A stretch of DNA of 64,000 bases from Xylophilus ampelinus (GCF_003217575.1 NZ_QJTC01000018.1:23025-87024), one strand, 5' to 3'. Positions 1 to 9,262 are shown, counted from the first letter of the stretch. Notes: generated by a model not told the origin, from the letters alone. Program-made: numbers and translations.

Positions 1-390
1 TAACTTTGCAGTGCCGGTAAATCCGTTATTACCATTGGGCTGCAAAAACAGCTCCATCTCGTTATTGCATTTCCATCCCGACTGAGCCAGATTATAGACG
101 TTGGTGTAATTTCCGTACTGAGAATAAAACCGCACCGAAGCATCTGAATTTCCAATTGACCATCCACTCGCAGCCCCTGGAGCTGGCACCATATCTTGGC
201 CAATGCCCCATTGTGCTATTCCCCATGGAATGACCCCACTGGGATAGTTGTTGTATCCAGCCACTCCCATATTTTTCGCATTTCTATCGAGTACTGTTAC
301 CGCAGACCCCAATGGAGCCAAATGCTCTGTGTATTGAGCATTAGCTGCAAAACAAGTAAATGCCAAAATTAGGCACAATAAGTTTTTTAA
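1..390 (-). CDS. Secreted protein of unknown function, 5' part only
   Basis: An open frame of 130 codons runs off the window start. Its first residues (K-N-L-L then a hydrophobic stretch ending A-A-N-A, then Q) look like a Sec signal peptide, and the mature part is rich in Gly, Asn, Trp and Tyr. A good ribosome binding site (AGGAGAGAG, 393-401) sits just ahead, but the codon where ATG is expected (388-390) reads TTA; the first in-frame alternative is TTG at 376-378, which would drop the basic residue. The start is therefore lost, non-canonical or mis-sequenced. GC content is clearly lower than the rest of the window, and an AT-rich stretch lies upstream. I do not recognise the family. Confidence 0.45.
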
Positions 391-638
391 ATCTCTCTCC
401 TAAGTTGAAAAATTATTTTTTTGTAAAAGAAAATATAATACACCACACCTGTTCGCACATTTTTACTCAAAAAGCAACAGAATGCATATTGCGATGAGTT
501 ATATAGAGGGTTTTTGAATTTCCATCACATGGTTGGTGGGCGCGATGCCTGGTACGGCTAGTCGCTGTCTGCAGTTATCCGACAAGCTGCGAGTTCGTCT
601 TCACTGTTCGGCTTGAGCCGTTTTTTAAGTTAGGCGAT
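391..638. other. AT-rich intergenic stretch, no gene seen
   Basis: This gap lies between the divergent secreted-protein fragment and the transposase remnant. The part from about 403 to 445 is very AT-rich and probably holds the promoter of the minus-strand gene. A short CGGCT-TG-AGCCG stem followed by six T (609-626) resembles a weak terminator on the plus strand. Nothing else was recognised. Confidence 0.4.
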
Positions 639-876
639 ATGCGCACGAAACAAGCAAGCCCTCGGCTTGGGCACCTCCACCAAACGCACCCGCAAGCGCG
701 AGTCCTTGGCGAGACTGGGCGCGTGGTGCCGTGGTCGGACGTCGTGTCGCTCGTGGCCCTACCTACCCAAAGGCCGGGGTGGCCGCGCGCCGTTTCCCGT
801 CAAAGCATTGTTGCGCATCCATTTCAGTAGCAGTGGTTACCCTCGGCGACCTAGCGATGGAGGAAGCCCCATGTAA
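639..876 (+). pseudogene. IS5-family transposase remnant (N-terminal)
   Basis: Reading across frames recovers the usual start of Burkholderiales IS5 transposases: M-R-T-K-Q, then LGTSTKRTRKRE, then RVVPWSD, then YLPKGRGGR, PVKALLRIHF and AMEEAP. Each piece is in a different frame from the next, and in-frame stops occur near 828 and 853. The gene is thus broken by several indels and keeps only about the first 80 residues of a protein normally over 300 long. No terminal inverted repeat was identified. It cannot encode an active transposase. Confidence 0.7.
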
Positions 877-1154
877 TTCTTCAGGCCAATAGGGCCTACC
901 CAAATTAACCTGCCATGATAGCACCGGCCAAAAAGTCTGAGCACCGATTCAAATTGGCCGCTCTTCAACTGGCTATCCTATTGAGCCCCTCTTGCCCTTG
1001 CAGCTATCCAAGCCACGACAAAGCGAGGTTGTCTCCGAACCCTGGAGTGCATAGCTGTCGCATCCCCGATGATTGCATAGACGAGAAACGGTATCCCCTC
1101 TTCACGGCACGCGCCGCGACGCGGCTGCCTGCGCTGCAGGAATTCTGAGCCGAA
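877..1154. other. Intergenic stretch, nothing recognised
   Basis: This region lies between the IS5 remnant and a dispersed repeat. Short open frames exist on both strands, but none has a convincing start context, recognisable motif or codon use typical of the flanking genes. GC is somewhat lower than the neighbouring core genes, consistent with decayed insertion debris. Confidence 0.35.
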
Positions 1155-1206
1155 AGTGGCTGCAGCCGGCGAACGGCGCCGACCAATAGCTATCGATTTA
1201 GTAGCA
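1155..1206 (-). repeat. Dispersed Comamonadaceae-type repeat, copy 1
   Basis: Read on the minus strand it has TGCTACTAAATCGATAGC, then GGTCGGCGCCG, then CGCCGGCTGCAGC. The same order of blocks appears in the copies near 13518, 17785 and 48299. It lies directly downstream of trmL and may act as its 3' hairpin. Confidence 0.7.
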
Positions 1207-1211
1207 TCGTG

Positions 1212-1691
1212 TCAGGCCTGCGCCACAGCGCCCGCGAAGCCGCACTGCCGCCAGGCCTCGAACACCGTCACCGCCACCGCGTTCGACAGGTTCATGCTCC
1301 GCTGGCCGGCCCGCATCGGCAACCGCAGCCGCTGCCCGGGCGCGAAACCTTCGCGCAGCGCGGGCGGCAGGCCGCGGGTCTCGGAGCCGAAGACCAGCCA
1401 GTCGCCGGCCGCGAACCCGGTGTCGTGGACCGGGCGGGTGCCGTAGGTGGTCAGGGCGAACATCCGGTCGGGCGCCGGCCGCTCCCGGCCCAGCAGCGCC
1501 TGCCAGTCGGCGTGGCGCCGCACCGCGGCGAACTCGTGGTAGTCCAGGCCGGCGCGGCGCAGAAGCCGGTCCTCCATCGAGAAGCCCAGCGGCTCCACCA
1601 GGTGCAGGGTGCAGCCGGTGTTGGCCGCCAGCCGGATCACGTTGCCGGTGTTCGGCGGGATTTCGGGCGAGACGAGGACGATGTGGAACAT
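1212..1691 (-). CDS. trmL: tRNA (cytidine(34)-2'-O)-methyltransferase TrmL
   Basis: SPOUT-class methyltransferase that 2'-O-methylates the wobble base of tRNA-Leu isoacceptors with S-adenosylmethionine. At 159 residues it has the usual TrmL/YibK length. It begins [17 protein letters not shown] (motif 1, ribose/tRNA contact), has the knot-forming FGSETRGLP segment near residue 105 and the [11 protein letters not shown] segment near residue 135, which make the SAM-binding trefoil knot. The gene follows comF by 43 bases on the same strand, so the two may be co-transcribed. The frame has no competing start upstream. Family assignment is firm; the substrate is taken from the family. Confidence 0.93.
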   Translation of the reverse strand: MFHIVLVSPEIPPNTGNVIRLAANTGCTLHLVEPLGFSMEDRLLRRAGLDYHEFAAVRRHADWQALLGRERPAPDRMFALTTYGTRPVHDTGFAAGDWLVFGSETRGLPPALREGFAPGQRLRLPMRAGQRSMNLSNAVAVTVFEAWRQCGFAGAVAQA

Positions 1692-1734
1692 GCCGGCGAT
1701 TGTCGCGTGGCGGCCAGCGGCCGGCGCTCGGCGC

Positions 1735-2442
1735 TCAGTCGGTGCGGGCCACCGCCAGCGCGGTGACGTGCGCCGCGCCGGCCAGCCGCAGCGCGGCGGC
1801 GGCGGCGTGGAACGAGGCGCCGCTGGTCATCACGTCGTCGACCAGCACCACCCGCCGGCCGGCGACGTCGGCGGCGCGCAGCGGATCGACGGCGAAGGCG
1901 CCGCGCACGCTGGCCAGCCGGGCGGCGCGGTCGAGGCCGCTCTGCGCCGGCGTGTGGCGGATGCGCAGCAGCAGCCGGTCGTCGAAGCGCTCGGGCGCCA
2001 GGTGCCGGGCCAGCAGGGCCGCCTGGTTGTAGCCGCGCTCCTGCAGCCGCCGGGGCGACAGCGGCATCGGCAGCACCCGGTCGGCCGCCTCCAGCGCCGG
2101 CTCCACCCAAGGCGTGCTGCGCAGCAGCAGCGCCAGCCACGGCGCCCAGCCGGTCTCGCCCTGGAATTTGAAGCGGGTGATGCAGCCGGCCCAGGGGAAG
2201 CCGTAGGAGACGGCGACATGGCAGGCGTCGAGCGGCGGCGGCGCCCGCAGGCAGGCGCCGCAGGTCTCGACGCCGGACGCCACCGGCAGGGCGCAGCGGC
2301 GGCAGCGCGGCACCGGCTGTGCGAAGCGCTGCACGCACAGGTCGCAGACCGGCCGGGCCGGCCAGGCGCCGCAGACGGCGCAGCGGGCCGGTACCGCGGC
2401 GGCGGTACGGGCCATCACACCGGTCACGAGCGCGCGGAACAT
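1735..2442 (-). CDS. comF: ComF-family phosphoribosyltransferase-like protein
   Basis: ComF/GntX-type protein, 235 residues from the start at 2442 (MFRALVTGV); the frame stays open further upstream but that part overlaps the divergent neighbour and looks non-coding. The N-terminal part has paired cysteines (CAVCG, CDLC, CRRC, CGAC) typical of the ComF double zinc ribbon, and the C-terminal half has the PRPP-binding signature [13 protein letters not shown]. ComF proteins are linked to DNA uptake in naturally competent bacteria, but in Burkholderiales the gene is near-universal and its job is not settled. It is divergent from the BioC-like gene, with start codons 87 bases apart, and precedes trmL. 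Confidence 0.85.
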   Translation of the reverse strand: MFRALVTGVMARTAAAVPARCAVCGAWPARPVCDLCVQRFAQPVPRCRRCALPVASGVETCGACLRAPPPLDACHVAVSYGFPWAGCITRFKFQGETGWAPWLALLLRSTPWVEPALEAADRVLPMPLSPRRLQERGYNQAALLARHLAPERFDDRLLLRIRHTPAQSGLDRAARLASVRGAFAVDPLRAADVAGRRVVLVDDVMTSGASFHAAAAALRLAGAAHVTALAVARTD

Positions 2443-2528
2443 CGCGCCAATATACTTCCGCGGCCCCGCCTTACCGCTCCCGGCACGCGCCGGTGCCGCC
2501 CCTGCGGCGCGGTGTTCGCGCCCCCCCG

Positions 2529-3479
2529 ATGCCCCTCGATTCCCACGACCGTCCCCCCACCATCGACCCGCGCGCCGCCCAGCGCTGGGCCCGGCGTCCG
2601 CCCGAGGCGGCATCGCCCTGGCTGCACGAGGAGATCGGCCGGCGGATGGAAGCGCGGCTGGCGTGGATCACGCTGAAGACGCGGCGCTGGGCCGACTGGG
2701 AGCCGCTGCGCGGCGGGCGCGAGGTGCACGCGCTGCTGGCCCGGCGCTTCCCCGGCGCCGCCTGCGACGTGGTCGAGGCGACCGAGGCGCGTACCGCCGC
2801 CGCCCGAGCGGCGCTGCGAGTCCCCTGGTGGCAGCGCTGGCACGGGCCGGCCACCACCTTCGCCACAGGCGGCGACGCGCTGGCGGCCGGCAGCGTCGAC
2901 ATGCTCTGGGCCAACATGGCGCTGCACACCGCGGCCGATCCGCAGGCGCTGATCGCCCGGTGGCACCGGGCGCTGGCGGTCGACGGCTACCTGATGTTCT
3001 CCTGCCTGGGCCCCGACACGCTGCGCGACCTGCGGGGCCTGTACGCCCGGCTCGGCTGGCCCGCTGCCGGCCACGAGTTCACCGACATGCACGACTGGGG
3101 CGACATGCTGGTCCACGCCGGCTTCGCCGAGCCGGTGATGGACATGGAACGCACCGTGCTCACCTACGAAACGCCCGAGCGGCTGCTGCAGGAGCTGCGC
3201 GAGATCGGCCGCAATCTGCACCCGGCGCGTTTCCCGGCGCTGCGCGGCCGCGGTTACCGCACGCGATTGCTGGCGGCGCTGCAGGAGCGGCTGGTGCCGG
3301 CCGGCGGGGAAGGGCGGCTGTCGATCACCTTCGAGATCGTCTACGGCCATGCCTTGAAGCCGGTGCCCAGGCTCAAGCTGGCAGCCGAAAGCGCGGTGTC
3401 GCTGCAGGACATGCGCAGCATGCTCCAGCGGCCGCGCGGCGCGCGCGCGGGCCCCTCCGGCACGGCCGGGGCAGGGTAA
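2529..3479 (+). CDS. bioC: SAM-dependent methyltransferase, BioC-like
   Basis: A 316-residue protein resembling burkholderial proteins annotated as malonyl-ACP O-methyltransferase, which starts the pimeloyl moiety of biotin. Supporting stretches are the N-terminal RAAQRWARR-type segment, DMLWANMALH (motif II region), GYLMFSCLGPDTL and DMHDWGDMLVHAGFAEPVMDME, all in BioC order. However, the glycine-rich motif I that normally binds SAM is not recognisable around residues 55-75, so activity is uncertain. The window also has bioA, bioD and bioF at 42-46 kb but no other bioC candidate, which supports a biotin role. The start at 2529 avoids an upstream extension that shadows comF. Confidence 0.6.
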   Translation: MPLDSHDRPPTIDPRAAQRWARRPPEAASPWLHEEIGRRMEARLAWITLKTRRWADWEPLRGGREVHALLARRFPGAACDVVEATEARTAAARAALRVPWWQRWHGPATTFATGGDALAAGSVDMLWANMALHTAADPQALIARWHRALAVDGYLMFSCLGPDTLRDLRGLYARLGWPAAGHEFTDMHDWGDMLVHAGFAEPVMDMERTVLTYETPERLLQELREIGRNLHPARFPALRGRGYRTRLLAALQERLVPAGGEGRLSITFEIVYGHALKPVPRLKLAAESAVSLQDMRSMLQRPRGARAGPSGTAGAG

Positions 3480-3624
3480 TTCCCACCCCCCACCCGCGTT
3501 AGAATGAGGGGTTATCGGGATTTCGGGAATCCTCCCCTGCAACGCTGGGTTTTCAGCGCATGCCGCCGGCCCGCAGCGGGCCGGCGGATGGGCGTTCAAC
3601 ACCCCTGGTTTTGGTGAATGGACG

Positions 3625-4101
3625 ATGTCGAATGCCGCCTATCGTTTCGCCACGGTTTCGGGCCAGAACTTTCACTGGTTCCTGAAGCGCAACTGCTCGG
3701 TGACGCCTGCCCAGCTCGGCTGGATGTACGCGTCGCTCTGCACCGTGTCGCTCGGCATCGGCGCCCTGTTCTGGTGGCAGGGCGCGAAGATGGTGATGCC
3801 GTTCGCCTGGCTGGAACTGCTGGCGGTCGGCGTGGCCTTTCTCGCCTACGCCCGGCACGCCACCGACGGCGAGCGGATCGTGCTGCAGGGTACTTCGCTG
3901 GTCGTCGAGCGCGAGACGGCCGGGCGGCTGGAGCGGACGGAATTCAGGCGGGACTGGGTCCGGGTGGAGCCGAAGGTGGGCGACCGATCCTTGATCGAGC
4001 TTTCGGCGCAGGGGCGGTCGATGGAGGTCGGGCGCTTCGTGCGGCCCGAACTGCGGCCCGCGCTGGCGAGCGAGATCCGGATGGCATTGCGGACGACCTG
4101 A
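3625..4101 (+). CDS. DUF2244 membrane protein upstream of coxB
   Basis: A 158-residue protein with two adjacent hydrophobic segments (about residues 33-52 and 58-75) followed by a soluble part containing R-R-D-W-V-R-V, the pattern of DUF2244 proteins. It lies 73 bases ahead of coxB on the same strand, the position this family holds in many Burkholderiales, which suggests a link to oxidase biogenesis or co-transcription. No catalytic motif is visible and the function is unknown. Confidence 0.8.
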   Translation: MSNAAYRFATVSGQNFHWFLKRNCSVTPAQLGWMYASLCTVSLGIGALFWWQGAKMVMPFAWLELLAVGVAFLAYARHATDGERIVLQGTSLVVERETAGRLERTEFRRDWVRVEPKVGDRSLIELSAQGRSMEVGRFVRPELRPALASEIRMALRTT

Positions 4102-4174
4102 GGACGGTCCGGTCGGCACGGGTGGCGTGCATGGCAGGCTTGCGTCGGAAGCGTGGTTTGGAGGCAATTAACGA

Positions 4175-5353
4175 ATGAAGACGATGAAGCGTATTTTCAA
4201 TAAGCTCGCCCACGTGTCGCTCATGGCGGCTGCCGGCATCGGATCGCTCGCTCATGCGGCCAACGACCTGCCCGGCGGCCCCTCCGTCCGCCAGCTGAAC
4301 CTGCAGGCCCCCGCCACCAGGATCGCCGAAGAGCAGTATTTCCTGCATACCATGATGCTGGCGATATGTACCGCCATCTTCGTGGCCGTCTTCGCGGTCA
4401 TGTTCTATTCGATCTGGAAGCATCGCAAGTCGAAAGGCTACAAGCCGGCCAACTTCCACGAATCGGTCACGGTCGAGGTCGTCTGGACCATCGTGCCCTT
4501 CGTCATCGTGGTGCTGATGGCGCTGCCCGCCACCAAGGTGCTGGTCGCCCAGAAGGACACCACCAACGCCGACCTCACCATCAAGACCACCGGCTACCAG
4601 TGGAAGTGGGGCTACGACTACATCACCGGCGAAGGCCAGGGCCTGAGCTTCGTCTCGACCTTGCTCAACGAGCACCGGGTCATGTCCAACGAAGGTGCCA
4701 AGGGCACCATTCCCGACAACTACCTGCTGGAGGTCGACAACCCGCTGGTCGTGCCGGTCGACAAGAAGATCCGCATCATCACCACCGCCAACGACGTGAT
4801 CCACGCCTTCGCGGTGCCCGCCTTCGGCATCAAGCAGGACGCGATCCCCGGCTTCGTGCGCGACACCTGGTTCCGCGCCGAGAAGACCGGCGATTTCTAC
4901 GGCCAGTGCCAGGAACTCTGCGGCAAGGAGCACGCCTACATGCCGATCCACGTCAAGGTGGTCTCGGCCGAGGACTACACCCGGTGGGTCGACGGCGAGC
5001 GCAAGAAGGTCGCCGCCAAGCTCGACGACCCTACCAAGGTCTGGGCGCTGCCCGACCTGGCCAAGCGCGGCGAGAAGGTCTACGCGGCCAACTGCGCCGC
5101 CTGCCACCAGGCCAACGGCAAGGGCGTCGGTTCGATCAAGCCGCTCGACGGCTCTCCGGTGGTCCTGGCCGAGAACCACAACGAGCAGATCGACGTGCTC
5201 CTGAAGGGCCGGATGGACAAGGGCATGCCGTCGTGGAAGCAGCTCTCCGACACCGACATCGCGGCGGTGGCGACCTACACCAAGAACAACTGGTCCAACA
5301 AGACCGGGCAACTCGTCCAGCCGTCCGAAGTGCTGGCCGAGCGCAGCAAGTAA
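4175..5353 (+). CDS. coxB: Cytochrome c oxidase subunit II with C-terminal cytochrome c
   Basis: The subunit of the aa3 oxidase that accepts electrons from cytochrome c through the dinuclear CuA centre. The 392-residue protein has a signal peptide ending near L-A-H-A, two transmembrane helices (about 50-75 and 90-110), and the CuA ligand block GQCQELCGKEHAYMPI (C-x3-C-x3-H-x2-M). After it comes a fused class I cytochrome c domain with haem site CAACH and axial Met in KGMPSW, as in caa3-like burkholderial enzymes. It is the first structural gene of the cox run, followed 33 bases later by coxA. Confidence 0.97.
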   Translation: MKTMKRIFNKLAHVSLMAAAGIGSLAHAANDLPGGPSVRQLNLQAPATRIAEEQYFLHTMMLAICTAIFVAVFAVMFYSIWKHRKSKGYKPANFHESVTVEVVWTIVPFVIVVLMALPATKVLVAQKDTTNADLTIKTTGYQWKWGYDYITGEGQGLSFVSTLLNEHRVMSNEGAKGTIPDNYLLEVDNPLVVPVDKKIRIITTANDVIHAFAVPAFGIKQDAIPGFVRDTWFRAEKTGDFYGQCQELCGKEHAYMPIHVKVVSAEDYTRWVDGERKKVAAKLDDPTKVWALPDLAKRGEKVYAANCAACHQANGKGVGSIKPLDGSPVVLAENHNEQIDVLLKGRMDKGMPSWKQLSDTDIAAVATYTKNNWSNKTGQLVQPSEVLAERSK

Positions 5354-5386
5354 ACCGCAAGCGGACAGGTTCCAAAGGAATGCAAG

Positions 5387-7018
5387 ATGAGTGCAGTTCT
5401 CGACCCCCAAGGCCACGGACACGACGACCACTCCCACGACGAGCACCACCACGCGCCGACCGGCTGGCGCCGATGGGTGTTCGCGACCAACCACAAGGAC
5501 ATCGGCACGCTCTACCTGCTGTTCAGCTTCACCATGCTGATGGTGGGCGGCGTGCTGGCCCTCGGCATCCGCGCCGAGCTGTTCCAGCCGGGCCTGCAGC
5601 TGGTGAACCCCGAGCTGTTCAACCAACTCACCACGATGCACGGGCTGATCATGGTGTTCGGCGCGATCATGCCGGCCTTCGTCGGCTTCGCGAATTGGAT
5701 GATCCCGCTGCAGATCGGCGCGTCCGACATGGCCTTCGCCCGGATGAACAACTTCAGCTTCTGGCTGATGATCCCCGCCGCGCTGATGCTGGTCGGCTCG
5801 TTCTTCATGCCCGGCGGCGCGCCGGCGGCCGGCTGGACGCTCTACGCGCCGCTGACGCTGCAGATGGGCCCGTCGATGGATGCCGGCATCTTCGCGATGC
5901 ACATCCTGGGCGCCTCGTCGATCATGGGATCGATCAACATCATCGTGACCATCCTCAACATGCGCGCCCCCGGCATGACGCTGATGAAGATGCCGATGTT
6001 CGCCTGGACCTGGCTGATCACCGCCTACCTGCTGATCGCGGTGATGCCGGTGCTGGCCGGCGCGATCACCATGACGCTGACCGACCGCCATTTCGGCACC
6101 AGCTTCTTCAACCCCGCCGGCGGCGGCGATCCGGTGATGTACCAGCACATCTTCTGGTTCTTCGGCCACCCCGAGGTCTACATCATGATCCTGCCGGCCT
6201 TCGGCATCATCAGCCAGATCGTGCCGGCCTTCGCCCGCAAGAAGCTGTTCGGCTACGCGTCGATGGTGTACGCCACCTCTTCCATCGCGATCCTGTCCTT
6301 CATCGTGTGGGCGCACCACATGTTCACCACCGGCATGCCGGTGACCGGCCAGCTGTTCTTCATGTACGCGACGATGCTGATCGCGGTGCCGACGGCGGTC
6401 AAGATCTTCAACTGGATCGCGACGATGTGGCAGGGCTCGATGACCTTCGAGACGCCGATGCTGTTCGCGGTGGGCTTCATCTTCGTGTTCACCATGGGCG
6501 GCTTCACCGGCCTGATCCTCGCGATGGCCCCGATCGACACCCAGCTGCAGGACACCTACTACGTCGTGGCCCACTTCCACTACGTACTGGTCGCCGGCTC
6601 GCTGTTCGCGATGTTCGCCGGCGTCTACTACTGGATCCCCAAGTGGACCGGCGTCATGTACAACGAAGGCTGCGGCAAGCTGCATTTCTGGTGGTCGCTA
6701 ATCTCGTTCAACGTCACTTTCTTCCCGATGCACTTCCTGGGCCTGGCCGGCATGCCGCGCCGCTATGCCGACTACTCGATGCAGTTCGCCGACTTCAACG
6801 CGCTGGCGTCGGTCGGTGCCTTCTTCTTCGGCTTCGCCCAGGTCTACTTCTTTTTGTTCATCGTGCTGCCGTGCATGCGTGGCAAGGGCGAACCCGCACC
6901 GCAGCGTCCGTGGGAAGCCGCCGAAGGCCTGGAATGGGAAGTACCGTCGCCGGCGCCGTTCCACACCTTCGAGACCCCGCCCAAGCTGGACGCGACCGCG
7001 ACCCGCGTGATCGGCTGA
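5387..7018 (+). CDS. coxA: Cytochrome c oxidase subunit I
   Basis: Catalytic subunit of the aa3-type terminal oxidase, carrying haem a and the haem a3-CuB site where O2 is reduced with proton pumping. It is 543 residues with about twelve transmembrane helices. Visible ligands and signatures are [12 protein letters not shown] (haem a His), WFFGHPEVY (CuB His and the cross-linked Tyr), HHMFT (CuB histidines) and HFHYVLVAG (haem a3 and a His). The N-terminus is unusually His- and Asp-rich before the first helix. It sits between coxB and a CcoQ-like peptide and is probably one operon with them. Confidence 0.98.
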   Translation: MSAVLDPQGHGHDDHSHDEHHHAPTGWRRWVFATNHKDIGTLYLLFSFTMLMVGGVLALGIRAELFQPGLQLVNPELFNQLTTMHGLIMVFGAIMPAFVGFANWMIPLQIGASDMAFARMNNFSFWLMIPAALMLVGSFFMPGGAPAAGWTLYAPLTLQMGPSMDAGIFAMHILGASSIMGSINIIVTILNMRAPGMTLMKMPMFAWTWLITAYLLIAVMPVLAGAITMTLTDRHFGTSFFNPAGGGDPVMYQHIFWFFGHPEVYIMILPAFGIISQIVPAFARKKLFGYASMVYATSSIAILSFIVWAHHMFTTGMPVTGQLFFMYATMLIAVPTAVKIFNWIATMWQGSMTFETPMLFAVGFIFVFTMGGFTGLILAMAPIDTQLQDTYYVVAHFHYVLVAGSLFAMFAGVYYWIPKWTGVMYNEGCGKLHFWWSLISFNVTFFPMHFLGLAGMPRRYADYSMQFADFNALASVGAFFFGFAQVYFFLFIVLPCMRGKGEPAPQRPWEAAEGLEWEVPSPAPFHTFETPPKLDATATRVIG

Positions 7019-7046
7019 TCCCGTCGCCCCTCGCCGAGCCCCCGCC

Positions 7047-7160
7047 ATGACGCCCGAACAGAAGAAGAACAACCGCCGCCTCGCGCTGATCCTGGCGTCG
7101 ATCGCGCTGGTGTTCTTCATCGGCTTCATGGTGAAGATGACGCTGCTGTCGCAGCGCTGA
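7047..7160 (+). CDS. Small CcoQ-like oxidase-associated membrane peptide
   Basis: A 37-residue peptide, MTPEQKKNNRR followed by one hydrophobic helix (about 12-32) and a short polar end. It starts 29 bases after the coxA stop and ends 15 bases before ctaG, so its place in the operon is clear. Peptides of this size and position are annotated in burkholderial genomes as cytochrome oxidase small assembly proteins; the role is inferred from position. Confidence 0.75.
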   Translation: MTPEQKKNNRRLALILASIALVFFIGFMVKMTLLSQR

Positions 7161-7175
7161 AAGACCGGGCCGCCG

Positions 7176-7802
7176 ATGCGCATGCGACGTGAAAACCTGA
7201 AGATGGTCGGCAAGCTGGGCGTGGTCACGCTCGGCATGTTCGCCTTCGGCTACGCGCTGGTGCCGCTCTACAACGCGATCTGCGAGATGACCGGCATCAA
7301 CGTGCTGGCGATCACCGAGCGGCAGGTGCCGGGCAACGGCACCGCCGGCCGGGACGTGAAGCTGCCCGCCAATTCGCAGATCGACCGCAGCCGCACGATC
7401 ACCGTCGAGTTCGATTCCAACGCCCGCGGACTCTGGGATTTCCAGCCGGCGGTGCGGTCGATGCAGGTGCATCCGGGCGAGCTGGCCACGGTGATGTACG
7501 ACTTCCAGAACACGCAGAACCGCCGCATGGCCGCCCAGGCGATCCCCAGCTATGCGCCGCGCGAGGCCGCGCCGTATTTCAACAAGCTCGAATGCTTCTG
7601 CTTCACCCAGTACACGATGGATGCGGGCGAGAAGAAGCAGTGGCCGGTGGCCTTCGTGATCGATCCCAAGCTGTCGAAGGACGTGACCACGATCACGCTC
7701 TCGTACACCTTCTTCGAGGTCGGCGGCAAGACGCCGCCCGCGCCGGCGTCCACCCCCACCGCCGATGCGGCCGCCCACCTGCCGTCGGGAGTGGGATCGT
7801 GA
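7176..7802 (+). CDS. ctaG: Cytochrome c oxidase assembly protein CtaG (Cox11)
   Basis: Copper chaperone that inserts CuB into subunit I. The 208-residue protein has one N-terminal membrane anchor (about residues 14-32) and a periplasmic beta domain with the copper-binding CFCF motif near residue 143 followed by Q and the conserved PVAFVIDP region. Its stop codon overlaps the start of the DUF2970 gene by one base, and it lies between the CcoQ-like peptide and coxC as in other Burkholderiales. A later in-frame Met at codon 10 is possible as a start. Confidence 0.95.
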   Translation: MRMRRENLKMVGKLGVVTLGMFAFGYALVPLYNAICEMTGINVLAITERQVPGNGTAGRDVKLPANSQIDRSRTITVEFDSNARGLWDFQPAVRSMQVHPGELATVMYDFQNTQNRRMAAQAIPSYAPREAAPYFNKLECFCFTQYTMDAGEKKQWPVAFVIDPKLSKDVTTITLSYTFFEVGGKTPPAPASTPTADAAAHLPSGVGS

Positions 7803-7996
7803 TGGCCGCACCGCAGCCGCGCGGTTCCCTGCTGCGCACCGTGCGGGCGGTGGCCTGGTCGTTCCTGGGCCTGCGCCGCGGCAGCGGGCTGGAGCAGGAC
7901 GCCCGGCTCAACCCGGTCCATGTGATGGTCGTCGGCCTGGTGGCCGTCTTCCTGTTCGTATTGGCGCTGGCGGCCCTGGTCCACTGGATCGTCTAG
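7802..7996 (+). CDS. DUF2970 small membrane protein
   Basis: A 64-residue protein whose ATG overlaps the ctaG stop by one base (TGATG), which implies coupled translation. It has a basic N-terminus with S-F-L-G-L-R, then E-Q-D-x-R-L-N-P and one C-terminal transmembrane helix, the layout of DUF2970 proteins found between cox11 and coxC in Burkholderiales. Function is unknown; an accessory role in oxidase assembly is inferred from position. Confidence 0.75.
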   Translation: MAAPQPRGSLLRTVRAVAWSFLGLRRGSGLEQDARLNPVHVMVVGLVAVFLFVLALAALVHWIV

Positions 7997-8068
7997 CCCC
8001 CCGCCCCCGCTCCGCATCCGGCACCGCAGACACGAGAAATTCCAGAAGAGAGAGATTCAGGAGAAGCC

Positions 8069-8950
8069 ATGAGTTCGACCCACACCAGCGCGACACCGTA
8101 CTACTTCGTGCCCGCCGAATCGCGCCATCCGGCGATGGCGGCGGCCGGCCTGTTCTTCGTGATCCTGGGTGCGGGCCAGTGGGTCAACGGCCATACCTGG
8201 GGCATGTACTCGCTCGCGGTCGGCATGGTCTGGTGGCTGACGGTGCTGTTCCAGTGGTTCCGCGACTCGATCCGCGAAAGCGAGGGCGGGCTCTACGGCT
8301 ACAAGATCGATCTGTCCTACCGCTGGAGCATGGCCTGGTTCATCTTCTCGGAGGTGATGTTCTTCGGCGCCTTCTTCACCGCGCTCTGGTGGGCCCGCGC
8401 CCATTCGGTGCCGGCTCTCGGCAGCCTGGACAACGCGCTGCTCTGGCCCGATTTCAAGGCCGTCTGGCCCAGCCTGGCCGCAGGCGTGACCGCGGCGCCG
8501 GCCGGCCACATCGAGCCCTTCCAGACGGTCGGCCCGTTCTGGCTGCCGACGATCAACACCGCGCTGCTCCTGAGCTCGGGCGTGACCCTGACCATCGCCC
8601 ACCACGCGCTGCGCGAGAACCACCGCGGCCGCACCATCTCGTTCATGTGGGCGACGGTGGTGCTGGGCTTCGTGTTCCTGGTGGTCCAGGGCTACGAGTA
8701 CCACCACCTGTACGCCGAGTTGAACCTCAAGCTCACCTCGGGCGTGTACGGCTCCACGTTCTACATGCTGACCGGTTTCCACGGCTTCCACGTGTTCATC
8801 GGCATGCTGATGCTGTTCTTCACCACGCTGCGGCTGCAGAAGGGCCACTTCACCGCGGAGCGGCATTTCGGCTTCGAAGGGGCGGCCTGGTACTGGCACT
8901 TCGTCGACGTGGTGTGGCTCGGCCTCTACGTGCTGGTCTACTGGCTGTGA
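8069..8950 (+). CDS. coxC: Cytochrome c oxidase subunit III
   Basis: Integral membrane subunit that stabilises the aa3 oxidase core. The 293-residue protein has about seven transmembrane segments and the family signatures SEVMFFGAFF, the conserved glutamate near LVVQGYEYHH, FYMLTGFHGFHVFIG and the C-terminal WYWHFVDVVWL. A strong GGAG site precedes ATG at 8069. It closes the first part of the oxidase cluster: a bidirectional terminator follows within 30 bases, so the genes from coxB (or DUF2244) to coxC probably form one transcription unit. Confidence 0.98.
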   Translation: MSSTHTSATPYYFVPAESRHPAMAAAGLFFVILGAGQWVNGHTWGMYSLAVGMVWWLTVLFQWFRDSIRESEGGLYGYKIDLSYRWSMAWFIFSEVMFFGAFFTALWWARAHSVPALGSLDNALLWPDFKAVWPSLAAGVTAAPAGHIEPFQTVGPFWLPTINTALLLSSGVTLTIAHHALRENHRGRTISFMWATVVLGFVFLVVQGYEYHHLYAELNLKLTSGVYGSTFYMLTGFHGFHVFIGMLMLFFTTLRLQKGHFTAERHFGFEGAAWYWHFVDVVWLGLYVLVYWL

Positions 8951-8975
8951 TCCGGCCGTCTTGCCGGCACGCAGC

Positions 8976-9001
8976 AAAAAGGCGCCGCGAGGCGCCTTTT
9001 T
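8976..9001. terminator. Bidirectional intrinsic terminator after coxC
   Basis: A run of A, then GGCGCC, loop GCGA, GGCGCC and a run of T. It can stop transcription from coxC on the plus strand and from the convergent twin-membrane gene on the minus strand. Confidence 0.85.
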
Positions 9002-9025
9002 GCATCTGCCCGGCCCGGGTGCCGC

Positions 9026-9247
9026 TCAGCGCGCCACCGGCAGGCCGGTGGCGCGCACGTAGCCCAGCTTCCACGCCACCAGGATGCAGACGAACAGCAG
9101 GATCGACAGGCCGACCCGCAGCGCCAGTGCGCGGGCCATGTTGCTCGTCTTCGCCTTGCCGTTGCGGCCGTCGCGCATCATGAAGAACAGCGCCGTGCCC
9201 AGGCTGCCGAGGATGCCGACGAACGCGAGCAGGACGATGGTTTTCAT
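9026..9247 (-). CDS. Twin transmembrane DUF2909 protein
   Basis: A 73-residue protein with two transmembrane helices (about 4-24 and 44-62) separated by a basic polar loop, the pattern of DUF2909 proteins that neighbour surf1 in many beta- and gamma-proteobacteria. It is divergent from surf1, with starts 15 bases apart, and convergent with coxC. A start three codons upstream (9256) is also possible. Function unknown; oxidase biogenesis is inferred from the neighbours. Confidence 0.75.
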   Translation of the reverse strand: MKTIVLLAFVGILGSLGTALFFMMRDGRNGKAKTSNMARALALRVGLSILLFVCILVAWKLGYVRATGLPVAR

Positions 9248-9262
9248 GACCCGCATTATCCT

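Noticed and set aside
3944..6685. Very long open frame (913 codons) antisense to coxB and coxA
   Set aside because: It mirrors the third-position GC bias of the real genes; its protein is His/Gln/Arg/Asp-rich without any domain, while the plus strand carries unmistakable oxidase subunits.
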